The notes beneath the pieces were generated by a model that saw only the letters and a program-made list of their open reading frames with translations, ran no database searches and was not told where the DNA came from. From NCBI GenBank assembly GCA_000328365.1, contig KB301235.1:88621-152620 (forward strand): a DNA stretch of 64,000 nt. The letters are read 5' to 3'. The translations under genes were made by a program, and so were the position numbers. This document shows positions 29,201-39,010 of the stretch, piece by piece; within the stretch, counting starts at the first letter, position 1; each line of letters begins with the position of its first letter. Source of the DNA: Capitella teleta (lineage: Eukaryota; Annelida; Polychaeta; Capitellidae).

Positions 29201-32200
29201 CACTGAAGATCTAAAATGTCAACCAAGATACGAATGTAATCACAATTTAATGATACACGGATACACATGGTGTAAGCAATGTTATGCAGTGAATGTCCAC
29301 GAATCTGTTCCACCTTTCAGCTATTTAATGTGTAAGCATTGCAGCGGAAAATTGGGATCACCTGGCCAAAGGGACTTTGGTGTGGGTGCACTGAATGGCG
29401 TCGGGTGATGAATGGATCCCTCTGCCTGTGTGCATCGCCGCTAGACGGATGCCCCGCTTGACAAATATGGATGACACTGCGCAGGGTCCGAGTTTAGTTC
29501 ATTTCCAAAAGACTGTATAGCCATTCAGTGCTTTGAGTAATGACTGACACAGTTCTATGCATAATTGACGAAGCTCCCCTTACGTCGAATGTTTATGCCT
29601 TCCGTGTCAATCAACGGACGTTCGTTTTTCATTTCAGACCCGCCATTCTTCACCGTGAGACCCAAAGCCATCTACCAGCGTCAACCAACACAGACGGTTG
29701 CAATGCCGTGCCAGGCGCAAGGGGATCCAAAACCCACCATTGCATGGAGGAAGGTCGGTAAATAACCTTTAAAGGCAACGTTATATCGTTATCATGTGTG
29801 ATTATGGTTCTGAGGCTTGCGTGTTGTTATATGGATATTGTATAAGTAATGGTTTGGATCTAAGGAATCAGCGATAAGCTGAAACTGTGTAGAATGCGTT
29901 GTCAGTGAGTAAGGACCCATCGACCTCCAAGGGCGTCCTGTTCGCTGCATATGATTCGATTTGAGGCTCGGCTGCCAGCGCCTTATCTGACCCCTGACCC
30001 GAAATCCCAGTTTTCTTCGAAGCCGTTTTTTGATTGAATGGCGACTGCGAGTTGTTTTGCGAAATTGACTGATCATCCGAGCTCCGCGTTCTCTCGCTGC
30101 AGGCAAGAATGGTCATTATTATTGCATTTGACGGCGCTATTTTTTCTCCCCACAAACGCCCCACTAAGATTCAATATGGCTGCGATGAAGTGTCGAAAGT
30201 AGATCGCGTTTACGATCTCACTTCGAGTGATTTCGCAGAAGCATTAGAAAGAGATTTGACCGCGGAACGGTTTTCCTCGAACGCAATGGACACTCATGGC
30301 CTTTACTCGATTCACGTCCCGTGTTGGTGCTTCTGAGAGCGTAGCTCAATTTAAAGGGTGTTTCTTTACATTTCTTTGTTGTCCAAACTCGGCTTCTCAC
30401 AAGGTGGCAATTTTCAACCTATATTTAGACAGCATTCGGCCTATGCTACACACCACCGTAAAAGACTTCACACAAACGGCGTCCCAGTACTGAAAGTACG
30501 TTCTCTACTCGTCAATACCTCCAAGGAAACCAGTTGGAATGAAATCCATCGATGGCCGGATTTATATTTAGACACCGCGACCTTCTTGAGATGCAGAATT
30601 GAATTTCGTAATCCGTTTTGAGGAACCAATAGAAGGGAAGGAAATCGCAAGTGCGTCTGTATGGCACGGCCAATCAGGCCGACCAGCACCGTCGCCTTCG
30701 CTGATGGGAATCCATTTTTTGGCTCATCTGCTCAATGCTCTGCAGTCGCGACTTAAAAGCTTCGGGGTTAACAAAGGCTGTCCGTATTTTTAGCCCATGC
30801 TGCTTATTACTTCGTACCGATTATGTTAATATGATTAGCTTAACAAAGGTCTGCTCAATTCCCGCTTCTATCTTGACTTTCTGAAGTGACTTTATTTCAA
30901 AGCCTTGAACGGTTTCCCATTCGGTTCATTGGTCTAATTACCCCGAAGATAATTAACCTTGTTTTACTAGGAGGGTGTGTCAAGGGAACAATATTGCCAT
31001 TGTAATTCTTCTTGCCACTGTTTGATTCCTCAATGAATGGCAAAAAAAGATATCCTACAGATTTAATGTATTTTAAAGTGCATCTATTTGAAGTGCATGT
31101 GTTGCGTTATCGGCAGATAGCTATTGTATTTCTGTGTTTCAAAAAAGAAACACCACTGTCTATTATTTTAGGGAGTGAAACTGTCGGCTCGTAGAACTTG
31201 TTAAAGCCTAAATGGAGGCAGCCATTTTTACCAACTACTTCCCCTTCCTGCGTCCGTTAGTTTGCCTCGGAGCCAGTTCTTTTGAAGTCGACGCCAATAT
31301 TCTCCAAGAACTTTTCCGCTTTCTATTCAGAGAAAGCGGGCGAGCGACCAGAATCGCGGCAGAGATCCACTTACAAAAGCGCGCCATCATTTCTTAGCCT
31401 CAACTGGGGTCCCCCTTTTTACAGTTTTCATCACCCTGAAGCCATGCTGCCCTCATATACGAGGCGCCTGTGAATGGGGTACAGCCTAAGACCAGGCTTT
31501 GGTAAATGTCCGAATATTGCCACTCTGAGCACACTGCGAGAGTTGTTCTCGCTGATTATGCGTCACTTCAATCTCGCGAGATCCCCACATACGTCTCACG
31601 TTCGCTAAGGCGCCTAATCAAGGCTCGAAATCACGTGGGTTGCTATTCTGTTATCTCTTTTCTGATTGGTCGACGGCGCCATCGTGCATGTCTAAGTTCC
31701 TGGTGCTTTTTCTTTCTTTCTTTTCTATTATTTTTCTCCACGTGCTCCGTCGCGTGACAATAGGGTGGGGTAATGTTTTCCTGTTGTCAGGCTCAGAGGT
31801 TCTCTTTCTTGTGAATTTCAAAAACCATTTATTTGATAATACAACCGGGTCAATGACTCGGCTATTTTGTATGCAGGGCCATGCAAGGGTACTGAAATAT
31901 GTCCTCAGTAACCCAACAGACAGCAATGAGCAATAAAAGGTCTATCAATGACTTGTGATGGTCCAATAATATCACGGTACAGCGGATGGACTCCTAATCC
32001 TTGTGCCAAATATATCCACCGCCAAGAATTCCCTTCATGTCCTGGCAAAGTAAAAAAAAAAAAAAAAAAAAAAAAAGCAAACATGAGTAAGAAGCAGTCG
32101 GATGGCGTTTCGTGGAAGTTATTCAATGGGGTAATTTGGACCTGCAGGGGTCGCAATGCCCATCATAATGATCTTCGGCACCTGCTCCGATTTATATGCC

Positions 32201-35200
32201 GTGCAGAAAAAGTAAGGTCGAATTTTGCGTCGAAATCAAGTGCCTCAGCATCCATAATAGATGCAATGTGATCCGATGCCAGAGCTCAAAACACGCGAGA
32301 TGAGCCACGCCGCATTGTTCAGCAGAAAGGCATCTCAGACGTAAATTGACCACTTCATTGTTTGGCTTCCCGTGTTGAATGGCCAAGCAATGGACGCTGT
32401 CGAAACGGCGAACAACGCTCGTTCAACCAAGGCGCCGTTAAAGGCGTTACGATGCCGCCTCTTTGCTTGATGTTTGGGAGTTTATCGGATTAACCCGATA
32501 CACGAAGATAGCGCTGGCCACACAGCCCGCCATGATGGAACGGTTTCGTTCGGTCGTCGCCGGTGGAGCGTGGCTGATTGACTTCCGGTGGGCGTCATGC
32601 GATCACCGTGGCTCGGTTGTGCGTTCATTCGCCATCCATAAACCCGTGGCCTTTGAGCAGCAGTCGCTCCGATGATCAATGTATATGCACGTTGCTATAA
32701 AAGCAAGCCCAGTCACTCCGGGTCGTGTATTATCGCCTGCTCGTAAATGCGCTAGGGGCGCAGTGGGTGGGGGGTACTTGCCGATGCACCCTCGATCCCC
32801 GCCTAATCCACCCTTATGACACCGATGACATACGAGGCCTCGCGAGATCCCGCGTGTGAAATTTGTACCACGTGACCCAAAGGTCATGACATCATCCAGG
32901 TCTTGATCGCGAGAAGCCATAACGGTTTTATGGTTGATCACAAGGCCTTCAGATGCGATTCTCACGTCGATCTATTCATAACAACCATGTCCTTGCTCTC
33001 CATTCAGGCGGATGGCACTTTCCCGTCGGCCACCAAAAGTCTCCAGGACGGAGGCAATCTGACCATTATCAACCTGGGAAAAGAGGACCACGGGACCTAT
33101 GAGTGCGTGGCCAAGAACCTCGTGACCAGTGTAGTAACCACAGCCCTCCTCATCATCGAATGTGAGACCTCAGCACCCTCCAGCACCCTTGTAATCCTCT
33201 TCTTCTTTGCAGTGACCACGCCACACGCACCTTACAATGTCACAGTGCAGACGACACAGACGACAGCCAAAATATCCTGGCTTCCCGGTTATGACGGCGG
33301 TTATGCCCAGCACTACGTACTATGGTCAGTGGGCTTATCAATACTACTCTAAATAAGGCTATTTTCCCCTCTCGTATATTAGCCAATTTCCCGGATATTT
33401 TTCCCTCGCTGGCTGCCAGCATCTTTCCTGTTTCCCGTGATGAATGCTTTCCTGTGAAGCTTGCTTTAATCTTTCGCATTCCAATAAGCACAGCCCCTGA
33501 ACGGCCAGTCTCACAGAGGTCCCCGGTCTCCTAACTACTTGTTCTATTATTTGTTCCCCAGTCTCGGTAGATCCATGCCAATTGTTTCATCACACAAGCC
33601 CTTTGTATGTATCCTTCCACAAGGGAAGGCACATAGCTATAGAATCTCATCAGTGTTGCTCAATCTCGGTCTGAAGAAGCACGATGAAATCCCTTCTATG
33701 CATTCACTTCCAGTTGCATTATCTGATGGATGGCTTCGTTGTAGGTATAAAATTGATCGCCCTGGATCTAACGAAGTATGGAGAACGCTGAGAGTCATAC
33801 CCTTGGACACCAACAGTTTTACGCTCTACAATCTTCACCGAGATACGACTTACCAGTTCACTGTCCTCTCGAGGAATAAAGAGGGCGATGGGTACTTCAG
33901 TGATATCATCAGCGCCAGAACTAGAGGTACGTGGAGCTGTCTGAAAAGTGTGCGAAGTTGGTCACGTATTAATTGGTTCCTTACGTGTTATGGCCTCAAC
34001 TAACGACTTCCGCTTTGACCCCTGTGACCTCATTCCTGACCATAATGACCTTGAGACAATTCCTCACGATGCATAAGTCACATGAGCATCGATCAGACTG
34101 TTGCAATTTTGATGAGAACGGGTCACAAAAGTAGCACCCATTGTCCGGATTTTTGGAAAAAGATGTTTTTAAAGTTTTTTTTTCTCTCGCAATAGCAGAG
34201 GGACACAAAGGTGCAGACGTCAATCATTTCTACGACAAACTCGCTGCCTAAGTTCATAATTTAGAATCTGGTATCGATATTTCAAGCACTGAATCTGTAA
34301 CGAAGCTCACTCTCCTCTTACTCTAAGTTAAAAAATGTTCATTGTTCCACTCTAATCGCTTTGCAAAGGGTCCCCAAAAACATGCATTATCAATTTTGAA
34401 TCGCGATTACGTTTGATTCAGAAAAAAAAAACCCAAAGTTTTTGATCCAACTGCAGTTTGAGTTATAGTTCTCCACTTCTCCTCACAACACAGTTGGTCA
34501 ATACACACTGGTAACCCACACAGTCAAGTATTCTCATTCTCAGCACTCCTCCCATGTAAACACTGTTCGATTGGCTGATTTACAGCACAAGAACAAAGGG
34601 TTAATGCCCATGAATTATTTGTCCCTGCTATCTCGGCGTCCTTCGCTGAGGCCTCTGATCATTTTGGACTGGACTAAAACCCCAAGACGACTGAGCCCTC
34701 AAATGAGAATGTATTCGGGTTATGATGCCTCGATCTACGACGCATGCTGCCCCCGCTCTGCTCCTGCCATGGTTCTCCCTTAAGGCCCATGGCTTAGCAC
34801 TTAGTCTCCGGCTGAAGAAGAATATGACTTACCCGCTGATCAAAATGAATGTGTTCTCAGTTTTTAAGATCCTTTCTTGGGGCTTTTCCTTCGTGGTTAT
34901 TTTTGCTGACCGTCTACATCCTCCAGTCAACATTATTCTAATTCTAAGTCGTGCTGAGCATAAAGCGATTAGTTTGGATCTGAAATGTATATGGTAAGAC
35001 TTAATATTGAACAACGCCCTACATTTTTACATCGCAGCGTCTAAATATAAACCAACTGTAAGCCTGCCCACCATGGATTGCATCTCTGAATATTGAGGAC
35101 AATTTATGTTGCGCCAGACCGTTTGTTATAATGGCCGTCGCTTTTTATGCTTACGACTGCGGCATGCTAAGAACCCGGCCTGTTGATAACACCAATTTCT

Positions 35201-36609
35201 GACTTTTATTCCCGTTTTTCGTTTATTTCTGCTCATTGATGCAGTCCAGATCAGTCCAACAGGCATCAGCGATCGTTCGGCCTTGTCACATGTATTGTCA
35301 GTGTATATGGCAAAATAAACACAAAACAGACCACACAACTCGCAGGCAAAAATTAAAACATTTCTCTTCACGTTTATTAACATGTACGCTGTCTACTCGA
35401 TTATATTACACGCATTACATTTAATTGCACAAGATAGTTCAATTAACGAAATTATAAACCTCGTTTGTTGATATATAATTACATATAGAATTCCTATTTT
35501 TCACCAATCCCCTGTCGCACTGGAAATGTATAGTTCCAAATTGAAATACTTACTCCCCAAATATCGGTTATCAAGAGATGTAATGGATTATTTCCTTTCA
35601 GGCTTCGATTCCTCTAATGATGACACCAACATAGGAGGATATCCTTACCCGCCTGAGAAACCGCAGGGCCGAGGTAGGGGACCAGGTAATCACTGCATCC
35701 CGGTTTTCCCCATTCCCCAATTATATTTCGAATAGATCGCCTTCTAAATTTCACCTGATCATGTCTCTAATGCATTTCTCACTCTTTCAGGCGGTGGACC
35801 CTCGCCACCTTACAACCTGTCGGTCAGCCCAGCCGGTGAAGGAAGTCTCGAAGCCCTTGTGTTATCCTGGAAGAAACCAACTTATTCAGAAGTTCCTATA
35901 ACCAGCTACGTTATTCAATATCGTACCGTTGGTCCTTGGGTGCCATTAGCAACTGGGGTATATCCGAATAACATCATAACGCAACAATTTGTATATCATA
36001 ACGCACTTTTCAGATTTCATCCTCATCAACCAGTTACAAGTGGTCAGCAGCGTCACATGGCGTCACATATTTCTTCAGAATGTTCAGTTATAGTAACTCA
36101 ACACACAGCAATGCAAGCTCAGCTGTTAGTTACAGAGCCAAAGGTATAGTTGTGTTTTGCCGTCTAGTACGCAGTGCGTTATGATTGTGTATGTTGACAG
36201 ATCCCCTCGCCGAGGGCGTGTCGATAACGGAGGGCATGATCGGTGGCATCGTAGGGGGTCTGCTATTCCTGCTGGTCACTGTTATTCTGGCGATTGTAGC
36301 TGTGAAAATATTCAATAAACGTAAACAGAGAGAGAAAGCGATGCGTTATGGTGAGAGAAACGTTCTTTATGAAAATGGTACTTTTTACACTTATCATTTG
36401 TAGGTAATGTTAAGTACTTTGGTCCAAAGCAAGTTGAAGCCAATAAAAAGTGAGTGTACATACTATACATTATATTGTGATAACATATTGACATTGTGAT
36501 TCTCTTGGTTTAAGCAGTACGTCACTGACATTGATATTTTGTTTTATCTCTTTCCAGCAGTCTCAGGATAACTGAAGGTGACCTTACATCTCCTCAACTT
36601 TATTATTAA
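6808..36609 (+). CDS. IGSF9/Turtle-like Ig-FN3 transmembrane adhesion protein (gene span in the window, 5' incomplete)
   Basis: This is a single-pass cell-surface receptor of the IGSF9/Turtle (Dasm1) family, which acts in dendrite and axon patterning and synapse adhesion. Exons: 6808-7077, optional 7601-7624, 8469-8756, 18104-18388, 29638-29753, 33008-33161, 33213-33324, 33745-33926, 35602-35685, 35791-35957, 36014-36143, 36201-36350, 36404-36449, 36558-36609. Joined without the microexon they give 677 codons and a stop with no internal stop, and every junction phase matches. Domain order is Ig2-Ig3-Ig4-Ig5-FN3-FN3-TM-tail. Vertebrate IGSF9 and fly Turtle have Ig1 before this and long cytoplasmic tails. 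The tail here is only about 45 residues, closer to the shorter family member Borderless. Ig1 is missing from the window rather than shown to be absent from the gene. Family assignment is strong; IGSF9, Turtle or Borderless orthology is less certain. Confidence 0.9.
7601..7624 (+). CDS. IGSF9-like candidate 24-base microexon in the Ig2-Ig3 linker
   Basis: A pyrimidine-rich tract ending in ATACAG precedes 24 bases followed by a perfect GTAAGT donor. The segment is phase 1 at both ends, so it can be included or skipped without shifting the frame. Inclusion adds eight residues, reading DGGISVPG, between the end of Ig2 and the start of Ig3. Short, frame-neutral linker microexons are known in other neuronal adhesion receptors such as the LAR-type phosphatases. 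The splice sites and phase are seen in the sequence; actual use is inferred. Confidence 0.65.
7625..8468 (+). other. Intron before the Ig3 exon
   Basis: AT-rich intron with a run of about 26 A (7663-7688), a run of about 23 T (8249-8271) and a full CRE-like TGACGTCA near 7805. Two copies of the recurrent word TCATAACGCACT lie 20 bases apart at 8410-8442, within 60 bases of the Ig3 acceptor. The preceding stretch 7078-7600 is also intron and shows nothing further. Confidence 0.8.
8469..8756 (+). CDS. IGSF9-like exon: Ig domain 3
   Basis: Phase 1-1 exon of 288 bases after a CTTCCAG acceptor, ending at T|GTGAGT. It encodes a full Ig domain: the N-terminal APANVTENEG, Cys in KMQCEADGYP, Trp in YHWFKDR, and EDSGLYSCRPSNGLG with the second Cys. 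The tail EASAYLNIT matches the conserved end of IGSF9 Ig3 (SASAYLTV). Two or three N-glycosylation sequons are visible (NVT, NIT). Confidence 0.92.
9167..9246. repeat. TAA microsatellite
   Basis: A run of more than 20 perfect TAA units preceded by an A-rich tract of AAAT and AAT words. It is an ordinary simple repeat and a likely length polymorphism. Confidence 0.95.
11224..11259. repeat. TA microsatellite
   Basis: A perfect alternating TA run of about 35 bases in the Ig3-Ig4 intron. Confidence 0.95.
17740..18042 (+). promoter_or_regulatory. Candidate internal promoter and 5' leader upstream of Ig4
   Basis: A change to C-rich, CpG-containing sequence, unlike the AT-rich intron before it, runs up to an ATG with A at -3. 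It contains a CCAAT box (GGCCAATTA near 17772) and Inr-like TCAGTC words, but no TATA box. The position directly before a signal-peptide-like ATG that is continuous with the Ig4 exon is the main argument. There is no transcript evidence. Confidence 0.4.
18043..18388 (+). CDS. IGSF9-like alternative first exon: signal peptide plus Ig4
   Basis: An ATG at 18043 opens a frame that runs without a break through the normal acceptor at 18102-18103 into the Ig4 exon. The first 20 residues form a textbook signal peptide: a short charged start (MHLRQ), a hydrophobic core (MFIVLVLSVITSF) and small residues (VS) before Asp-Leu-Pro. Transcription from an internal promoter would give a secreted-then-anchored receptor of Ig4-Ig5-FN3-FN3-TM. 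The frame and hydrophobic core are seen; use of this start is inferred. Confidence 0.55.
18104..18388 (+). CDS. IGSF9-like exon: Ig domain 4
   Basis: Acceptor TCGTTTCAG, donor G|GTCAGT, phase 1-1, 285 bases. Joined to Ig3 the junction reads NIT-Y-LPEVLAMP, matching the Tyr-Pro-x-x-Val-Leu-x-Met-Pro start of IGSF9 Ig4. The domain has the first Cys in GRIECPIL, Trp in VAWSKN and DEGRYTCTPCSPQGC. The last contains two extra Cys that may form an added local disulfide. Confidence 0.92.
18389..29637 (+). other. Largest intron (Ig4 to Ig5), mostly unique sequence
   Basis: About 11.2 kb with no exon, RNA gene or transposon recognised. The stretch from roughly 19.7 to 28.1 kb has a different texture from its surroundings: balanced base composition, few long A or T runs, no microsatellite, and many short TAAT or CAATTA words. 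That is what developmental enhancer DNA often looks like, but no specific element can be claimed from one genome alone. A full CRE-like TGACGTCA lies near 19,237. Confidence 0.6.
29638..29753 (+). CDS. IGSF9-like exon: Ig domain 5, first half
   Basis: Acceptor ATTTCAG, donor AAG|GTCGGT. It encodes DPPFFTVRPKAIYQR, then VAMPCQAQGDPKPTIAWRK with the B-strand Cys and core Trp. The Cys-x-Ala-x-Gly-Asp-Pro-x-Pro pattern is characteristic of IGSF9/Turtle Ig5. The exon ends in phase 0; a nearby alternative donor at GTCG|GTAAAT would give the wrong frame for the next exon. Confidence 0.88.
29754..33007 (+). other. Intron splitting Ig5
   Basis: A 3.25 kb intron in phase 0. No exon or transposon is recognised. 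It includes an A run of 23 or so near 32,052 and several GC-richer patches (30.0-30.7 kb and 32.4-32.9 kb) without coding signal that I can identify. Confidence 0.75.
33008..33161 (+). CDS. IGSF9-like exon: Ig domain 5, second half
   Basis: Acceptor CTCCATTCAG, donor T|GTGAGA. It encodes ADGTFPSATK, then GGNLTIINLGKEDHGTYECVA and the closing strand TSVVTTALLIIE. The Glu-Asp-His-Gly-x-Tyr-Glu-Cys motif is the hallmark of this domain in Turtle and IGSF9. It starts in phase 0 and ends in phase 1. Confidence 0.92.
33213..33324 (+). CDS. IGSF9-like exon: FN3 domain 1, first half
   Basis: It follows an intron of only 51 bases. It encodes TTPHAPYNVTVQTTQ, then AKISWLPGYDGGYAQHYVLW. The Ser/Thr-Pro-His-Ala-Pro start and Trp-x-Pro-Gly-Tyr-Asp-Gly-Gly are near-diagnostic of the first FN3 of IGSF9/Turtle. 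Donor TG|GTCAGT, phase 2. Confidence 0.92.
33325..33744 (+). other. Intron within FN3-1
   Basis: A 420-base phase-2 intron, pyrimidine-rich in its middle. No other feature is seen. Confidence 0.85.
33745..33926 (+). CDS. IGSF9-like exon: FN3 domain 1, second half
   Basis: Acceptor GTTGTAG, donor G|GTACGT. The junction restores WYKIDRPGSNEVW. The exon continues through FTLYNLHRDTTYQFTVLS and ends RNKEGDGYFSDIISARTRG. The Tyr-Asn-Leu, Thr-x-Tyr-x-Phe and final Ala-Arg-Thr-Arg motifs are typical FN3 landmarks and match the family. Confidence 0.92.
33927..35601 (+). other. Intron between FN3-1 and the linker exon
   Basis: About 1.7 kb, AT-rich, with no exon or repeat recognised. Confidence 0.8.
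35602..35685 (+). CDS. IGSF9-like exon: Gly/Pro-rich linker between FN3-1 and FN3-2
   Basis: An 84-base exon, phase 1-1, acceptor TCCTTTCAG, donor G|GTAATC. It encodes 28 residues rich in Asp, Gly, Pro and Arg (DSSNDDTNIGGYPYPPEK), with no fold of its own. Because it is frame-neutral it could be skipped, giving a shorter hinge between the two FN3 domains. Confidence 0.85.
35791..35957 (+). CDS. IGSF9-like exon: FN3 domain 2, first half
   Basis: Acceptor CTCTTTCAG, donor GGG|GTATAT, phase 1 to 0. It encodes PSPPYNLSVSPAG, then LEALVLSWKKPTYSEVPITS and YVIQYRTVGPWVPLATG. The core Trp and the Tyr-x-Val/Ile-x-Tyr motif mark an FN3 fold. Confidence 0.9.
36014..36143 (+). CDS. IGSF9-like exon: FN3 domain 2, second half
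   Basis: It follows a 56-base intron that contains two copies of the TCATAACGCA word, the second ending just before the acceptor. Read in phase 0 it encodes TSYKWSAASHGVTYFFRMFS and closes with SNASSAVSYRAK, the Tyr-x-Phe-Arg-x-Phe strand and final strand of FN3. This frame keeps the FN3 landmarks, whereas reading straight through the short intron does not. Confidence 0.88.
36201..36350 (+). CDS. IGSF9-like exon: transmembrane segment
   Basis: Phase 1-1 exon after a 57-base intron. It encodes a short extracellular stalk (DPLAEGVSITEG), a hydrophobic span of about 24 residues beginning MIGGIVGGLLFLLVTVILAI, and a basic stop-transfer KIFNKRKQREK, as expected for a type I membrane protein. Confidence 0.93.
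36404..36449 (+). CDS. IGSF9-like exon: cytoplasmic juxtamembrane
   Basis: A 46-base exon, acceptor ATTTGTAG, donor AA|GTGAGT. It encodes NVKYFGPKQVEANK, in frame from the membrane exon and in the correct phase for the next one. Confidence 0.82.
36558..36609 (+). CDS. IGSF9-like terminal exon, short C-terminus
   Basis: Acceptor TTTCCAG. Read through to TAA at 36607-36609 it encodes NSLRITEGDLTSPQLYY. A possible donor lies inside it (GAAG|GTGACC, exon end 36577), in the right phase to join the exon at 37478. No AATAAA is seen soon after this stop, which slightly favours further splicing. Confidence 0.65.
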
Positions 36610-37477
36610 TGAAGAAAGGAAATATTTACCAATATTATGCCCTACATTTTTCTACATGAAACAATGTGGCTGCTGCACTCCTCTATTCTTTTAAATGATA
36701 TTCTATGTATATAAGTGTATGAATATTATTGCCAAGGTAGCTGCCACACTAGTTAATCTAATGAACGTCTCCTTTCGATTGCATGTCTTTGCATCCCGCC
36801 TCGTTCCAGCATGTCTGTGTTATTGTTTCACTTTCCATTTCGATTTTCTGTATGACTCTGGCATGCGTCACACTATCTTAGCTTTATTCCTGAGTTAAGC
36901 ACACAACAATGGTCGGTGTATTGTTTATACTAGCTTCATAAGCTGCTCTTAGCTTGATGTTATCCAATCCAGAGGTTTGCAGCAGCCATGGCGCTCATTT
37001 GCTTCATATAAAGCTGATAGGTTGATTTGAAATTCAAATATTTGAATGCTCGATTGCTATTGGCTGTTTCTGTAAGCAGGCCTATCGAGCGAATCACTCC
37101 ATGTACAAATCACCGAAAACCACGCAGAACCATCTCATAATGGGACACATGGCAGACAGCCTAAAGTCAGGGAAACGCCGATTTAGGTAACGTTTTATGA
37201 AGAAACCGCACCATTGGTGTGATGTAATCAAGGATGTCACGTGGCTTTGTTGTCAAACCTTCTTTGTTCTAAAGTAAACCTTAGTTGGTGTTCCTCAATG
37301 CAAAATTTGACTAATTTATAGGTATCCTCATAAAACTCGTGATTATAAAATGATGTATTAGTATTTTGCTTCCGCATGTATAGATTAGAATGTTTTATAC
37401 TTTGTGCTTGTGTGTGTAGTTGTATCCTAGTGGATCACGTGTAGCGTCCGCTGACTTTTGTCTTGTGTTCCGTGCAG
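36610..37477 (+). other. Intron or 3' UTR of the IGSF9-like gene
   Basis: AT-rich sequence with no coding signal. It is intron if the 37478 exon is used and 3' UTR if the TAA at 36607 is used. Confidence 0.6.
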
Positions 37478-37521
37478 GTCTCGGCGCAATCCAGATGGAA
37501 CCAGCTGAGGCGGTCCTATAG
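37478..37521 (+). CDS. IGSF9-like alternative 3' exon
   Basis: Acceptor TTCCGTGCAG. Joined to 36577 it continues the frame as LGAIQMEPAEAVL and stops at TAG 37519-37521. The ending Glu-Ala-Val-Leu resembles a weak class II PDZ ligand, and IGSF9 relatives are known to bind PDZ scaffolds. After the TAG the same frame stays open for 38 codons to TGA at 37636-37638 and is proline-rich (SPPPAPRVPVWC at its end). Use of this exon is inferred from splice signals and frame only. Confidence 0.5.
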
Positions 37522-39010
37522 GACGCAGCCCCGCCTCGCACCAACACATCTCTCCACGCCAGTCCAGATCTCGGCTACGTCTCGCGTCAGAACCGGCCGT
37601 CACCACCGCCGGCCCCACGGGTGCCGGTTTGGTGCTGAAGGTCATATCACAGTTCAGTGACACTTGGTCGAGAACATCATGCCTGGAACAGTTTCATCAG
37701 GGTGTAATTATTGGCCACGGATATCTTGCCAACTGAACAACTGGACGCTGAGCATGCGTACGCTGATATGAAATCTGACGTCAGCTGAGAGGAGAGCGTT
37801 TGAGAGGCGGGGCTATCGCAACTGAAATCGCACAAGGCGCAGCTTTTATGCGCGTCACAACGCATTTTGATCAAAATGCAACGCTTGTGCTGATTGGATG
37901 TGAGGATTATTAGGAAATGTTACAAGCTCAGCGATTGACTGAGAGTGATTCAAACTTGAATGAGTAGAATATTCTGTGATGTATCCATGTCTTGTTAACT
38001 ACTTAATTTGCTATTAACCTGAAATAGTTCCTTTTTTGTTGGCTATACTGGCTAATTACTGAGACTGAAATTCCAGGGCCTATGCAAGCCTCTCGTCGAA
38101 GAATAGCCATCGAAGTTTTCTCAGAGTGTATTTGTGTAAGTGCAGATTCTTGATCGCCTGTTGCCATGGACGCTTCATGATCTAAATCGTTGTTCTGTTT
38201 GTTCATTAATCTCATAATGTTCTTTCATTTTCATCAAAGAACTAAAAAAACAACTCAATGGTGCTCAACTCAATCAAGTTGCTGTGTGTAAAATACTTGC
38301 TATTATCCCTACAAAACCACCTACCATTATATTTAAGTTAGAAAGGCAAATAATTCGCTGATTTAACTATATCTATAACCATTTCAATCGAATGTAACCA
38401 CTGAAATAACAGCATAGTCCCTCTATCCAAGAGAAAGCCAATCTCGCTTGAATAATTCCAATAGCCCAAAGTATCGCCTAATTTTCTCAGTATTACTGCA
38501 CATAAGAACACAGTTCACGAAGCAATAATTACGTCGTCAAAATAAAAAGTACCCACATATATATTTTACCTCATTCACAGAACGTTGTGTCGAAAAGACT
38601 TGATTACCTTAATTTGTGAAAGACAAAGAGCGATGCGTTATGATTTCAAACACGTAGCAACAACGCGCCGTTAGATTGGTTCCCCACAGCTTTAGCGTCT
38701 CTGAAGCTTTTTATCTTGATTCCAGATCATTTATTGTGAATTTTTTATGATATCTCACACCAACGGTGACCTGCAGTGAATGAATTGAACCAATGAGAGA
38801 TTACCCATCCATTTATTCCTAATTATTATCCCTAACTCTTGTGAATCGCTGTTTTGTTCTGCTCTAACCGTTCTGTCCACAATGATGTAAACAAGCCCGA
38901 ATTCTGCACCCGGAATCGTTTCTAGTCTGTTTTCTTGAGTTAAAAATGTTTGTTTCTGTTCTCAATTCGGTAGATTTTATACCAATAAAATGAATTTGAT
39001 ACTCAATGGA
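37522..39010 (+). other. Candidate 3' UTR and poly-A signal of the IGSF9-like gene
   Basis: After the in-frame TAG and the short proline-rich frame, no coding signal continues. AATAAA at 38984-38989 in an AT-rich context is the best poly-A signal. A CRE-like TGACGTCA lies near 37,777, and a variant of the recurrent word (GATGCGTTATGAT) at 38632. Confidence 0.45.

Noticed and set aside
32050-32075. A long A run, a possible retrotransposon tail
   Set aside because: No coding remnant, target duplication or 3' UTR similarity lies next to it. Similar A and T runs occur throughout the introns.
37463-37660. A 65-codon Arg-rich frame over the alternative 3' exon
   Set aside because: It is in a different frame from the one reached by splicing from 36577, and its Arg-rich composition is a by-product of GC-rich DNA.
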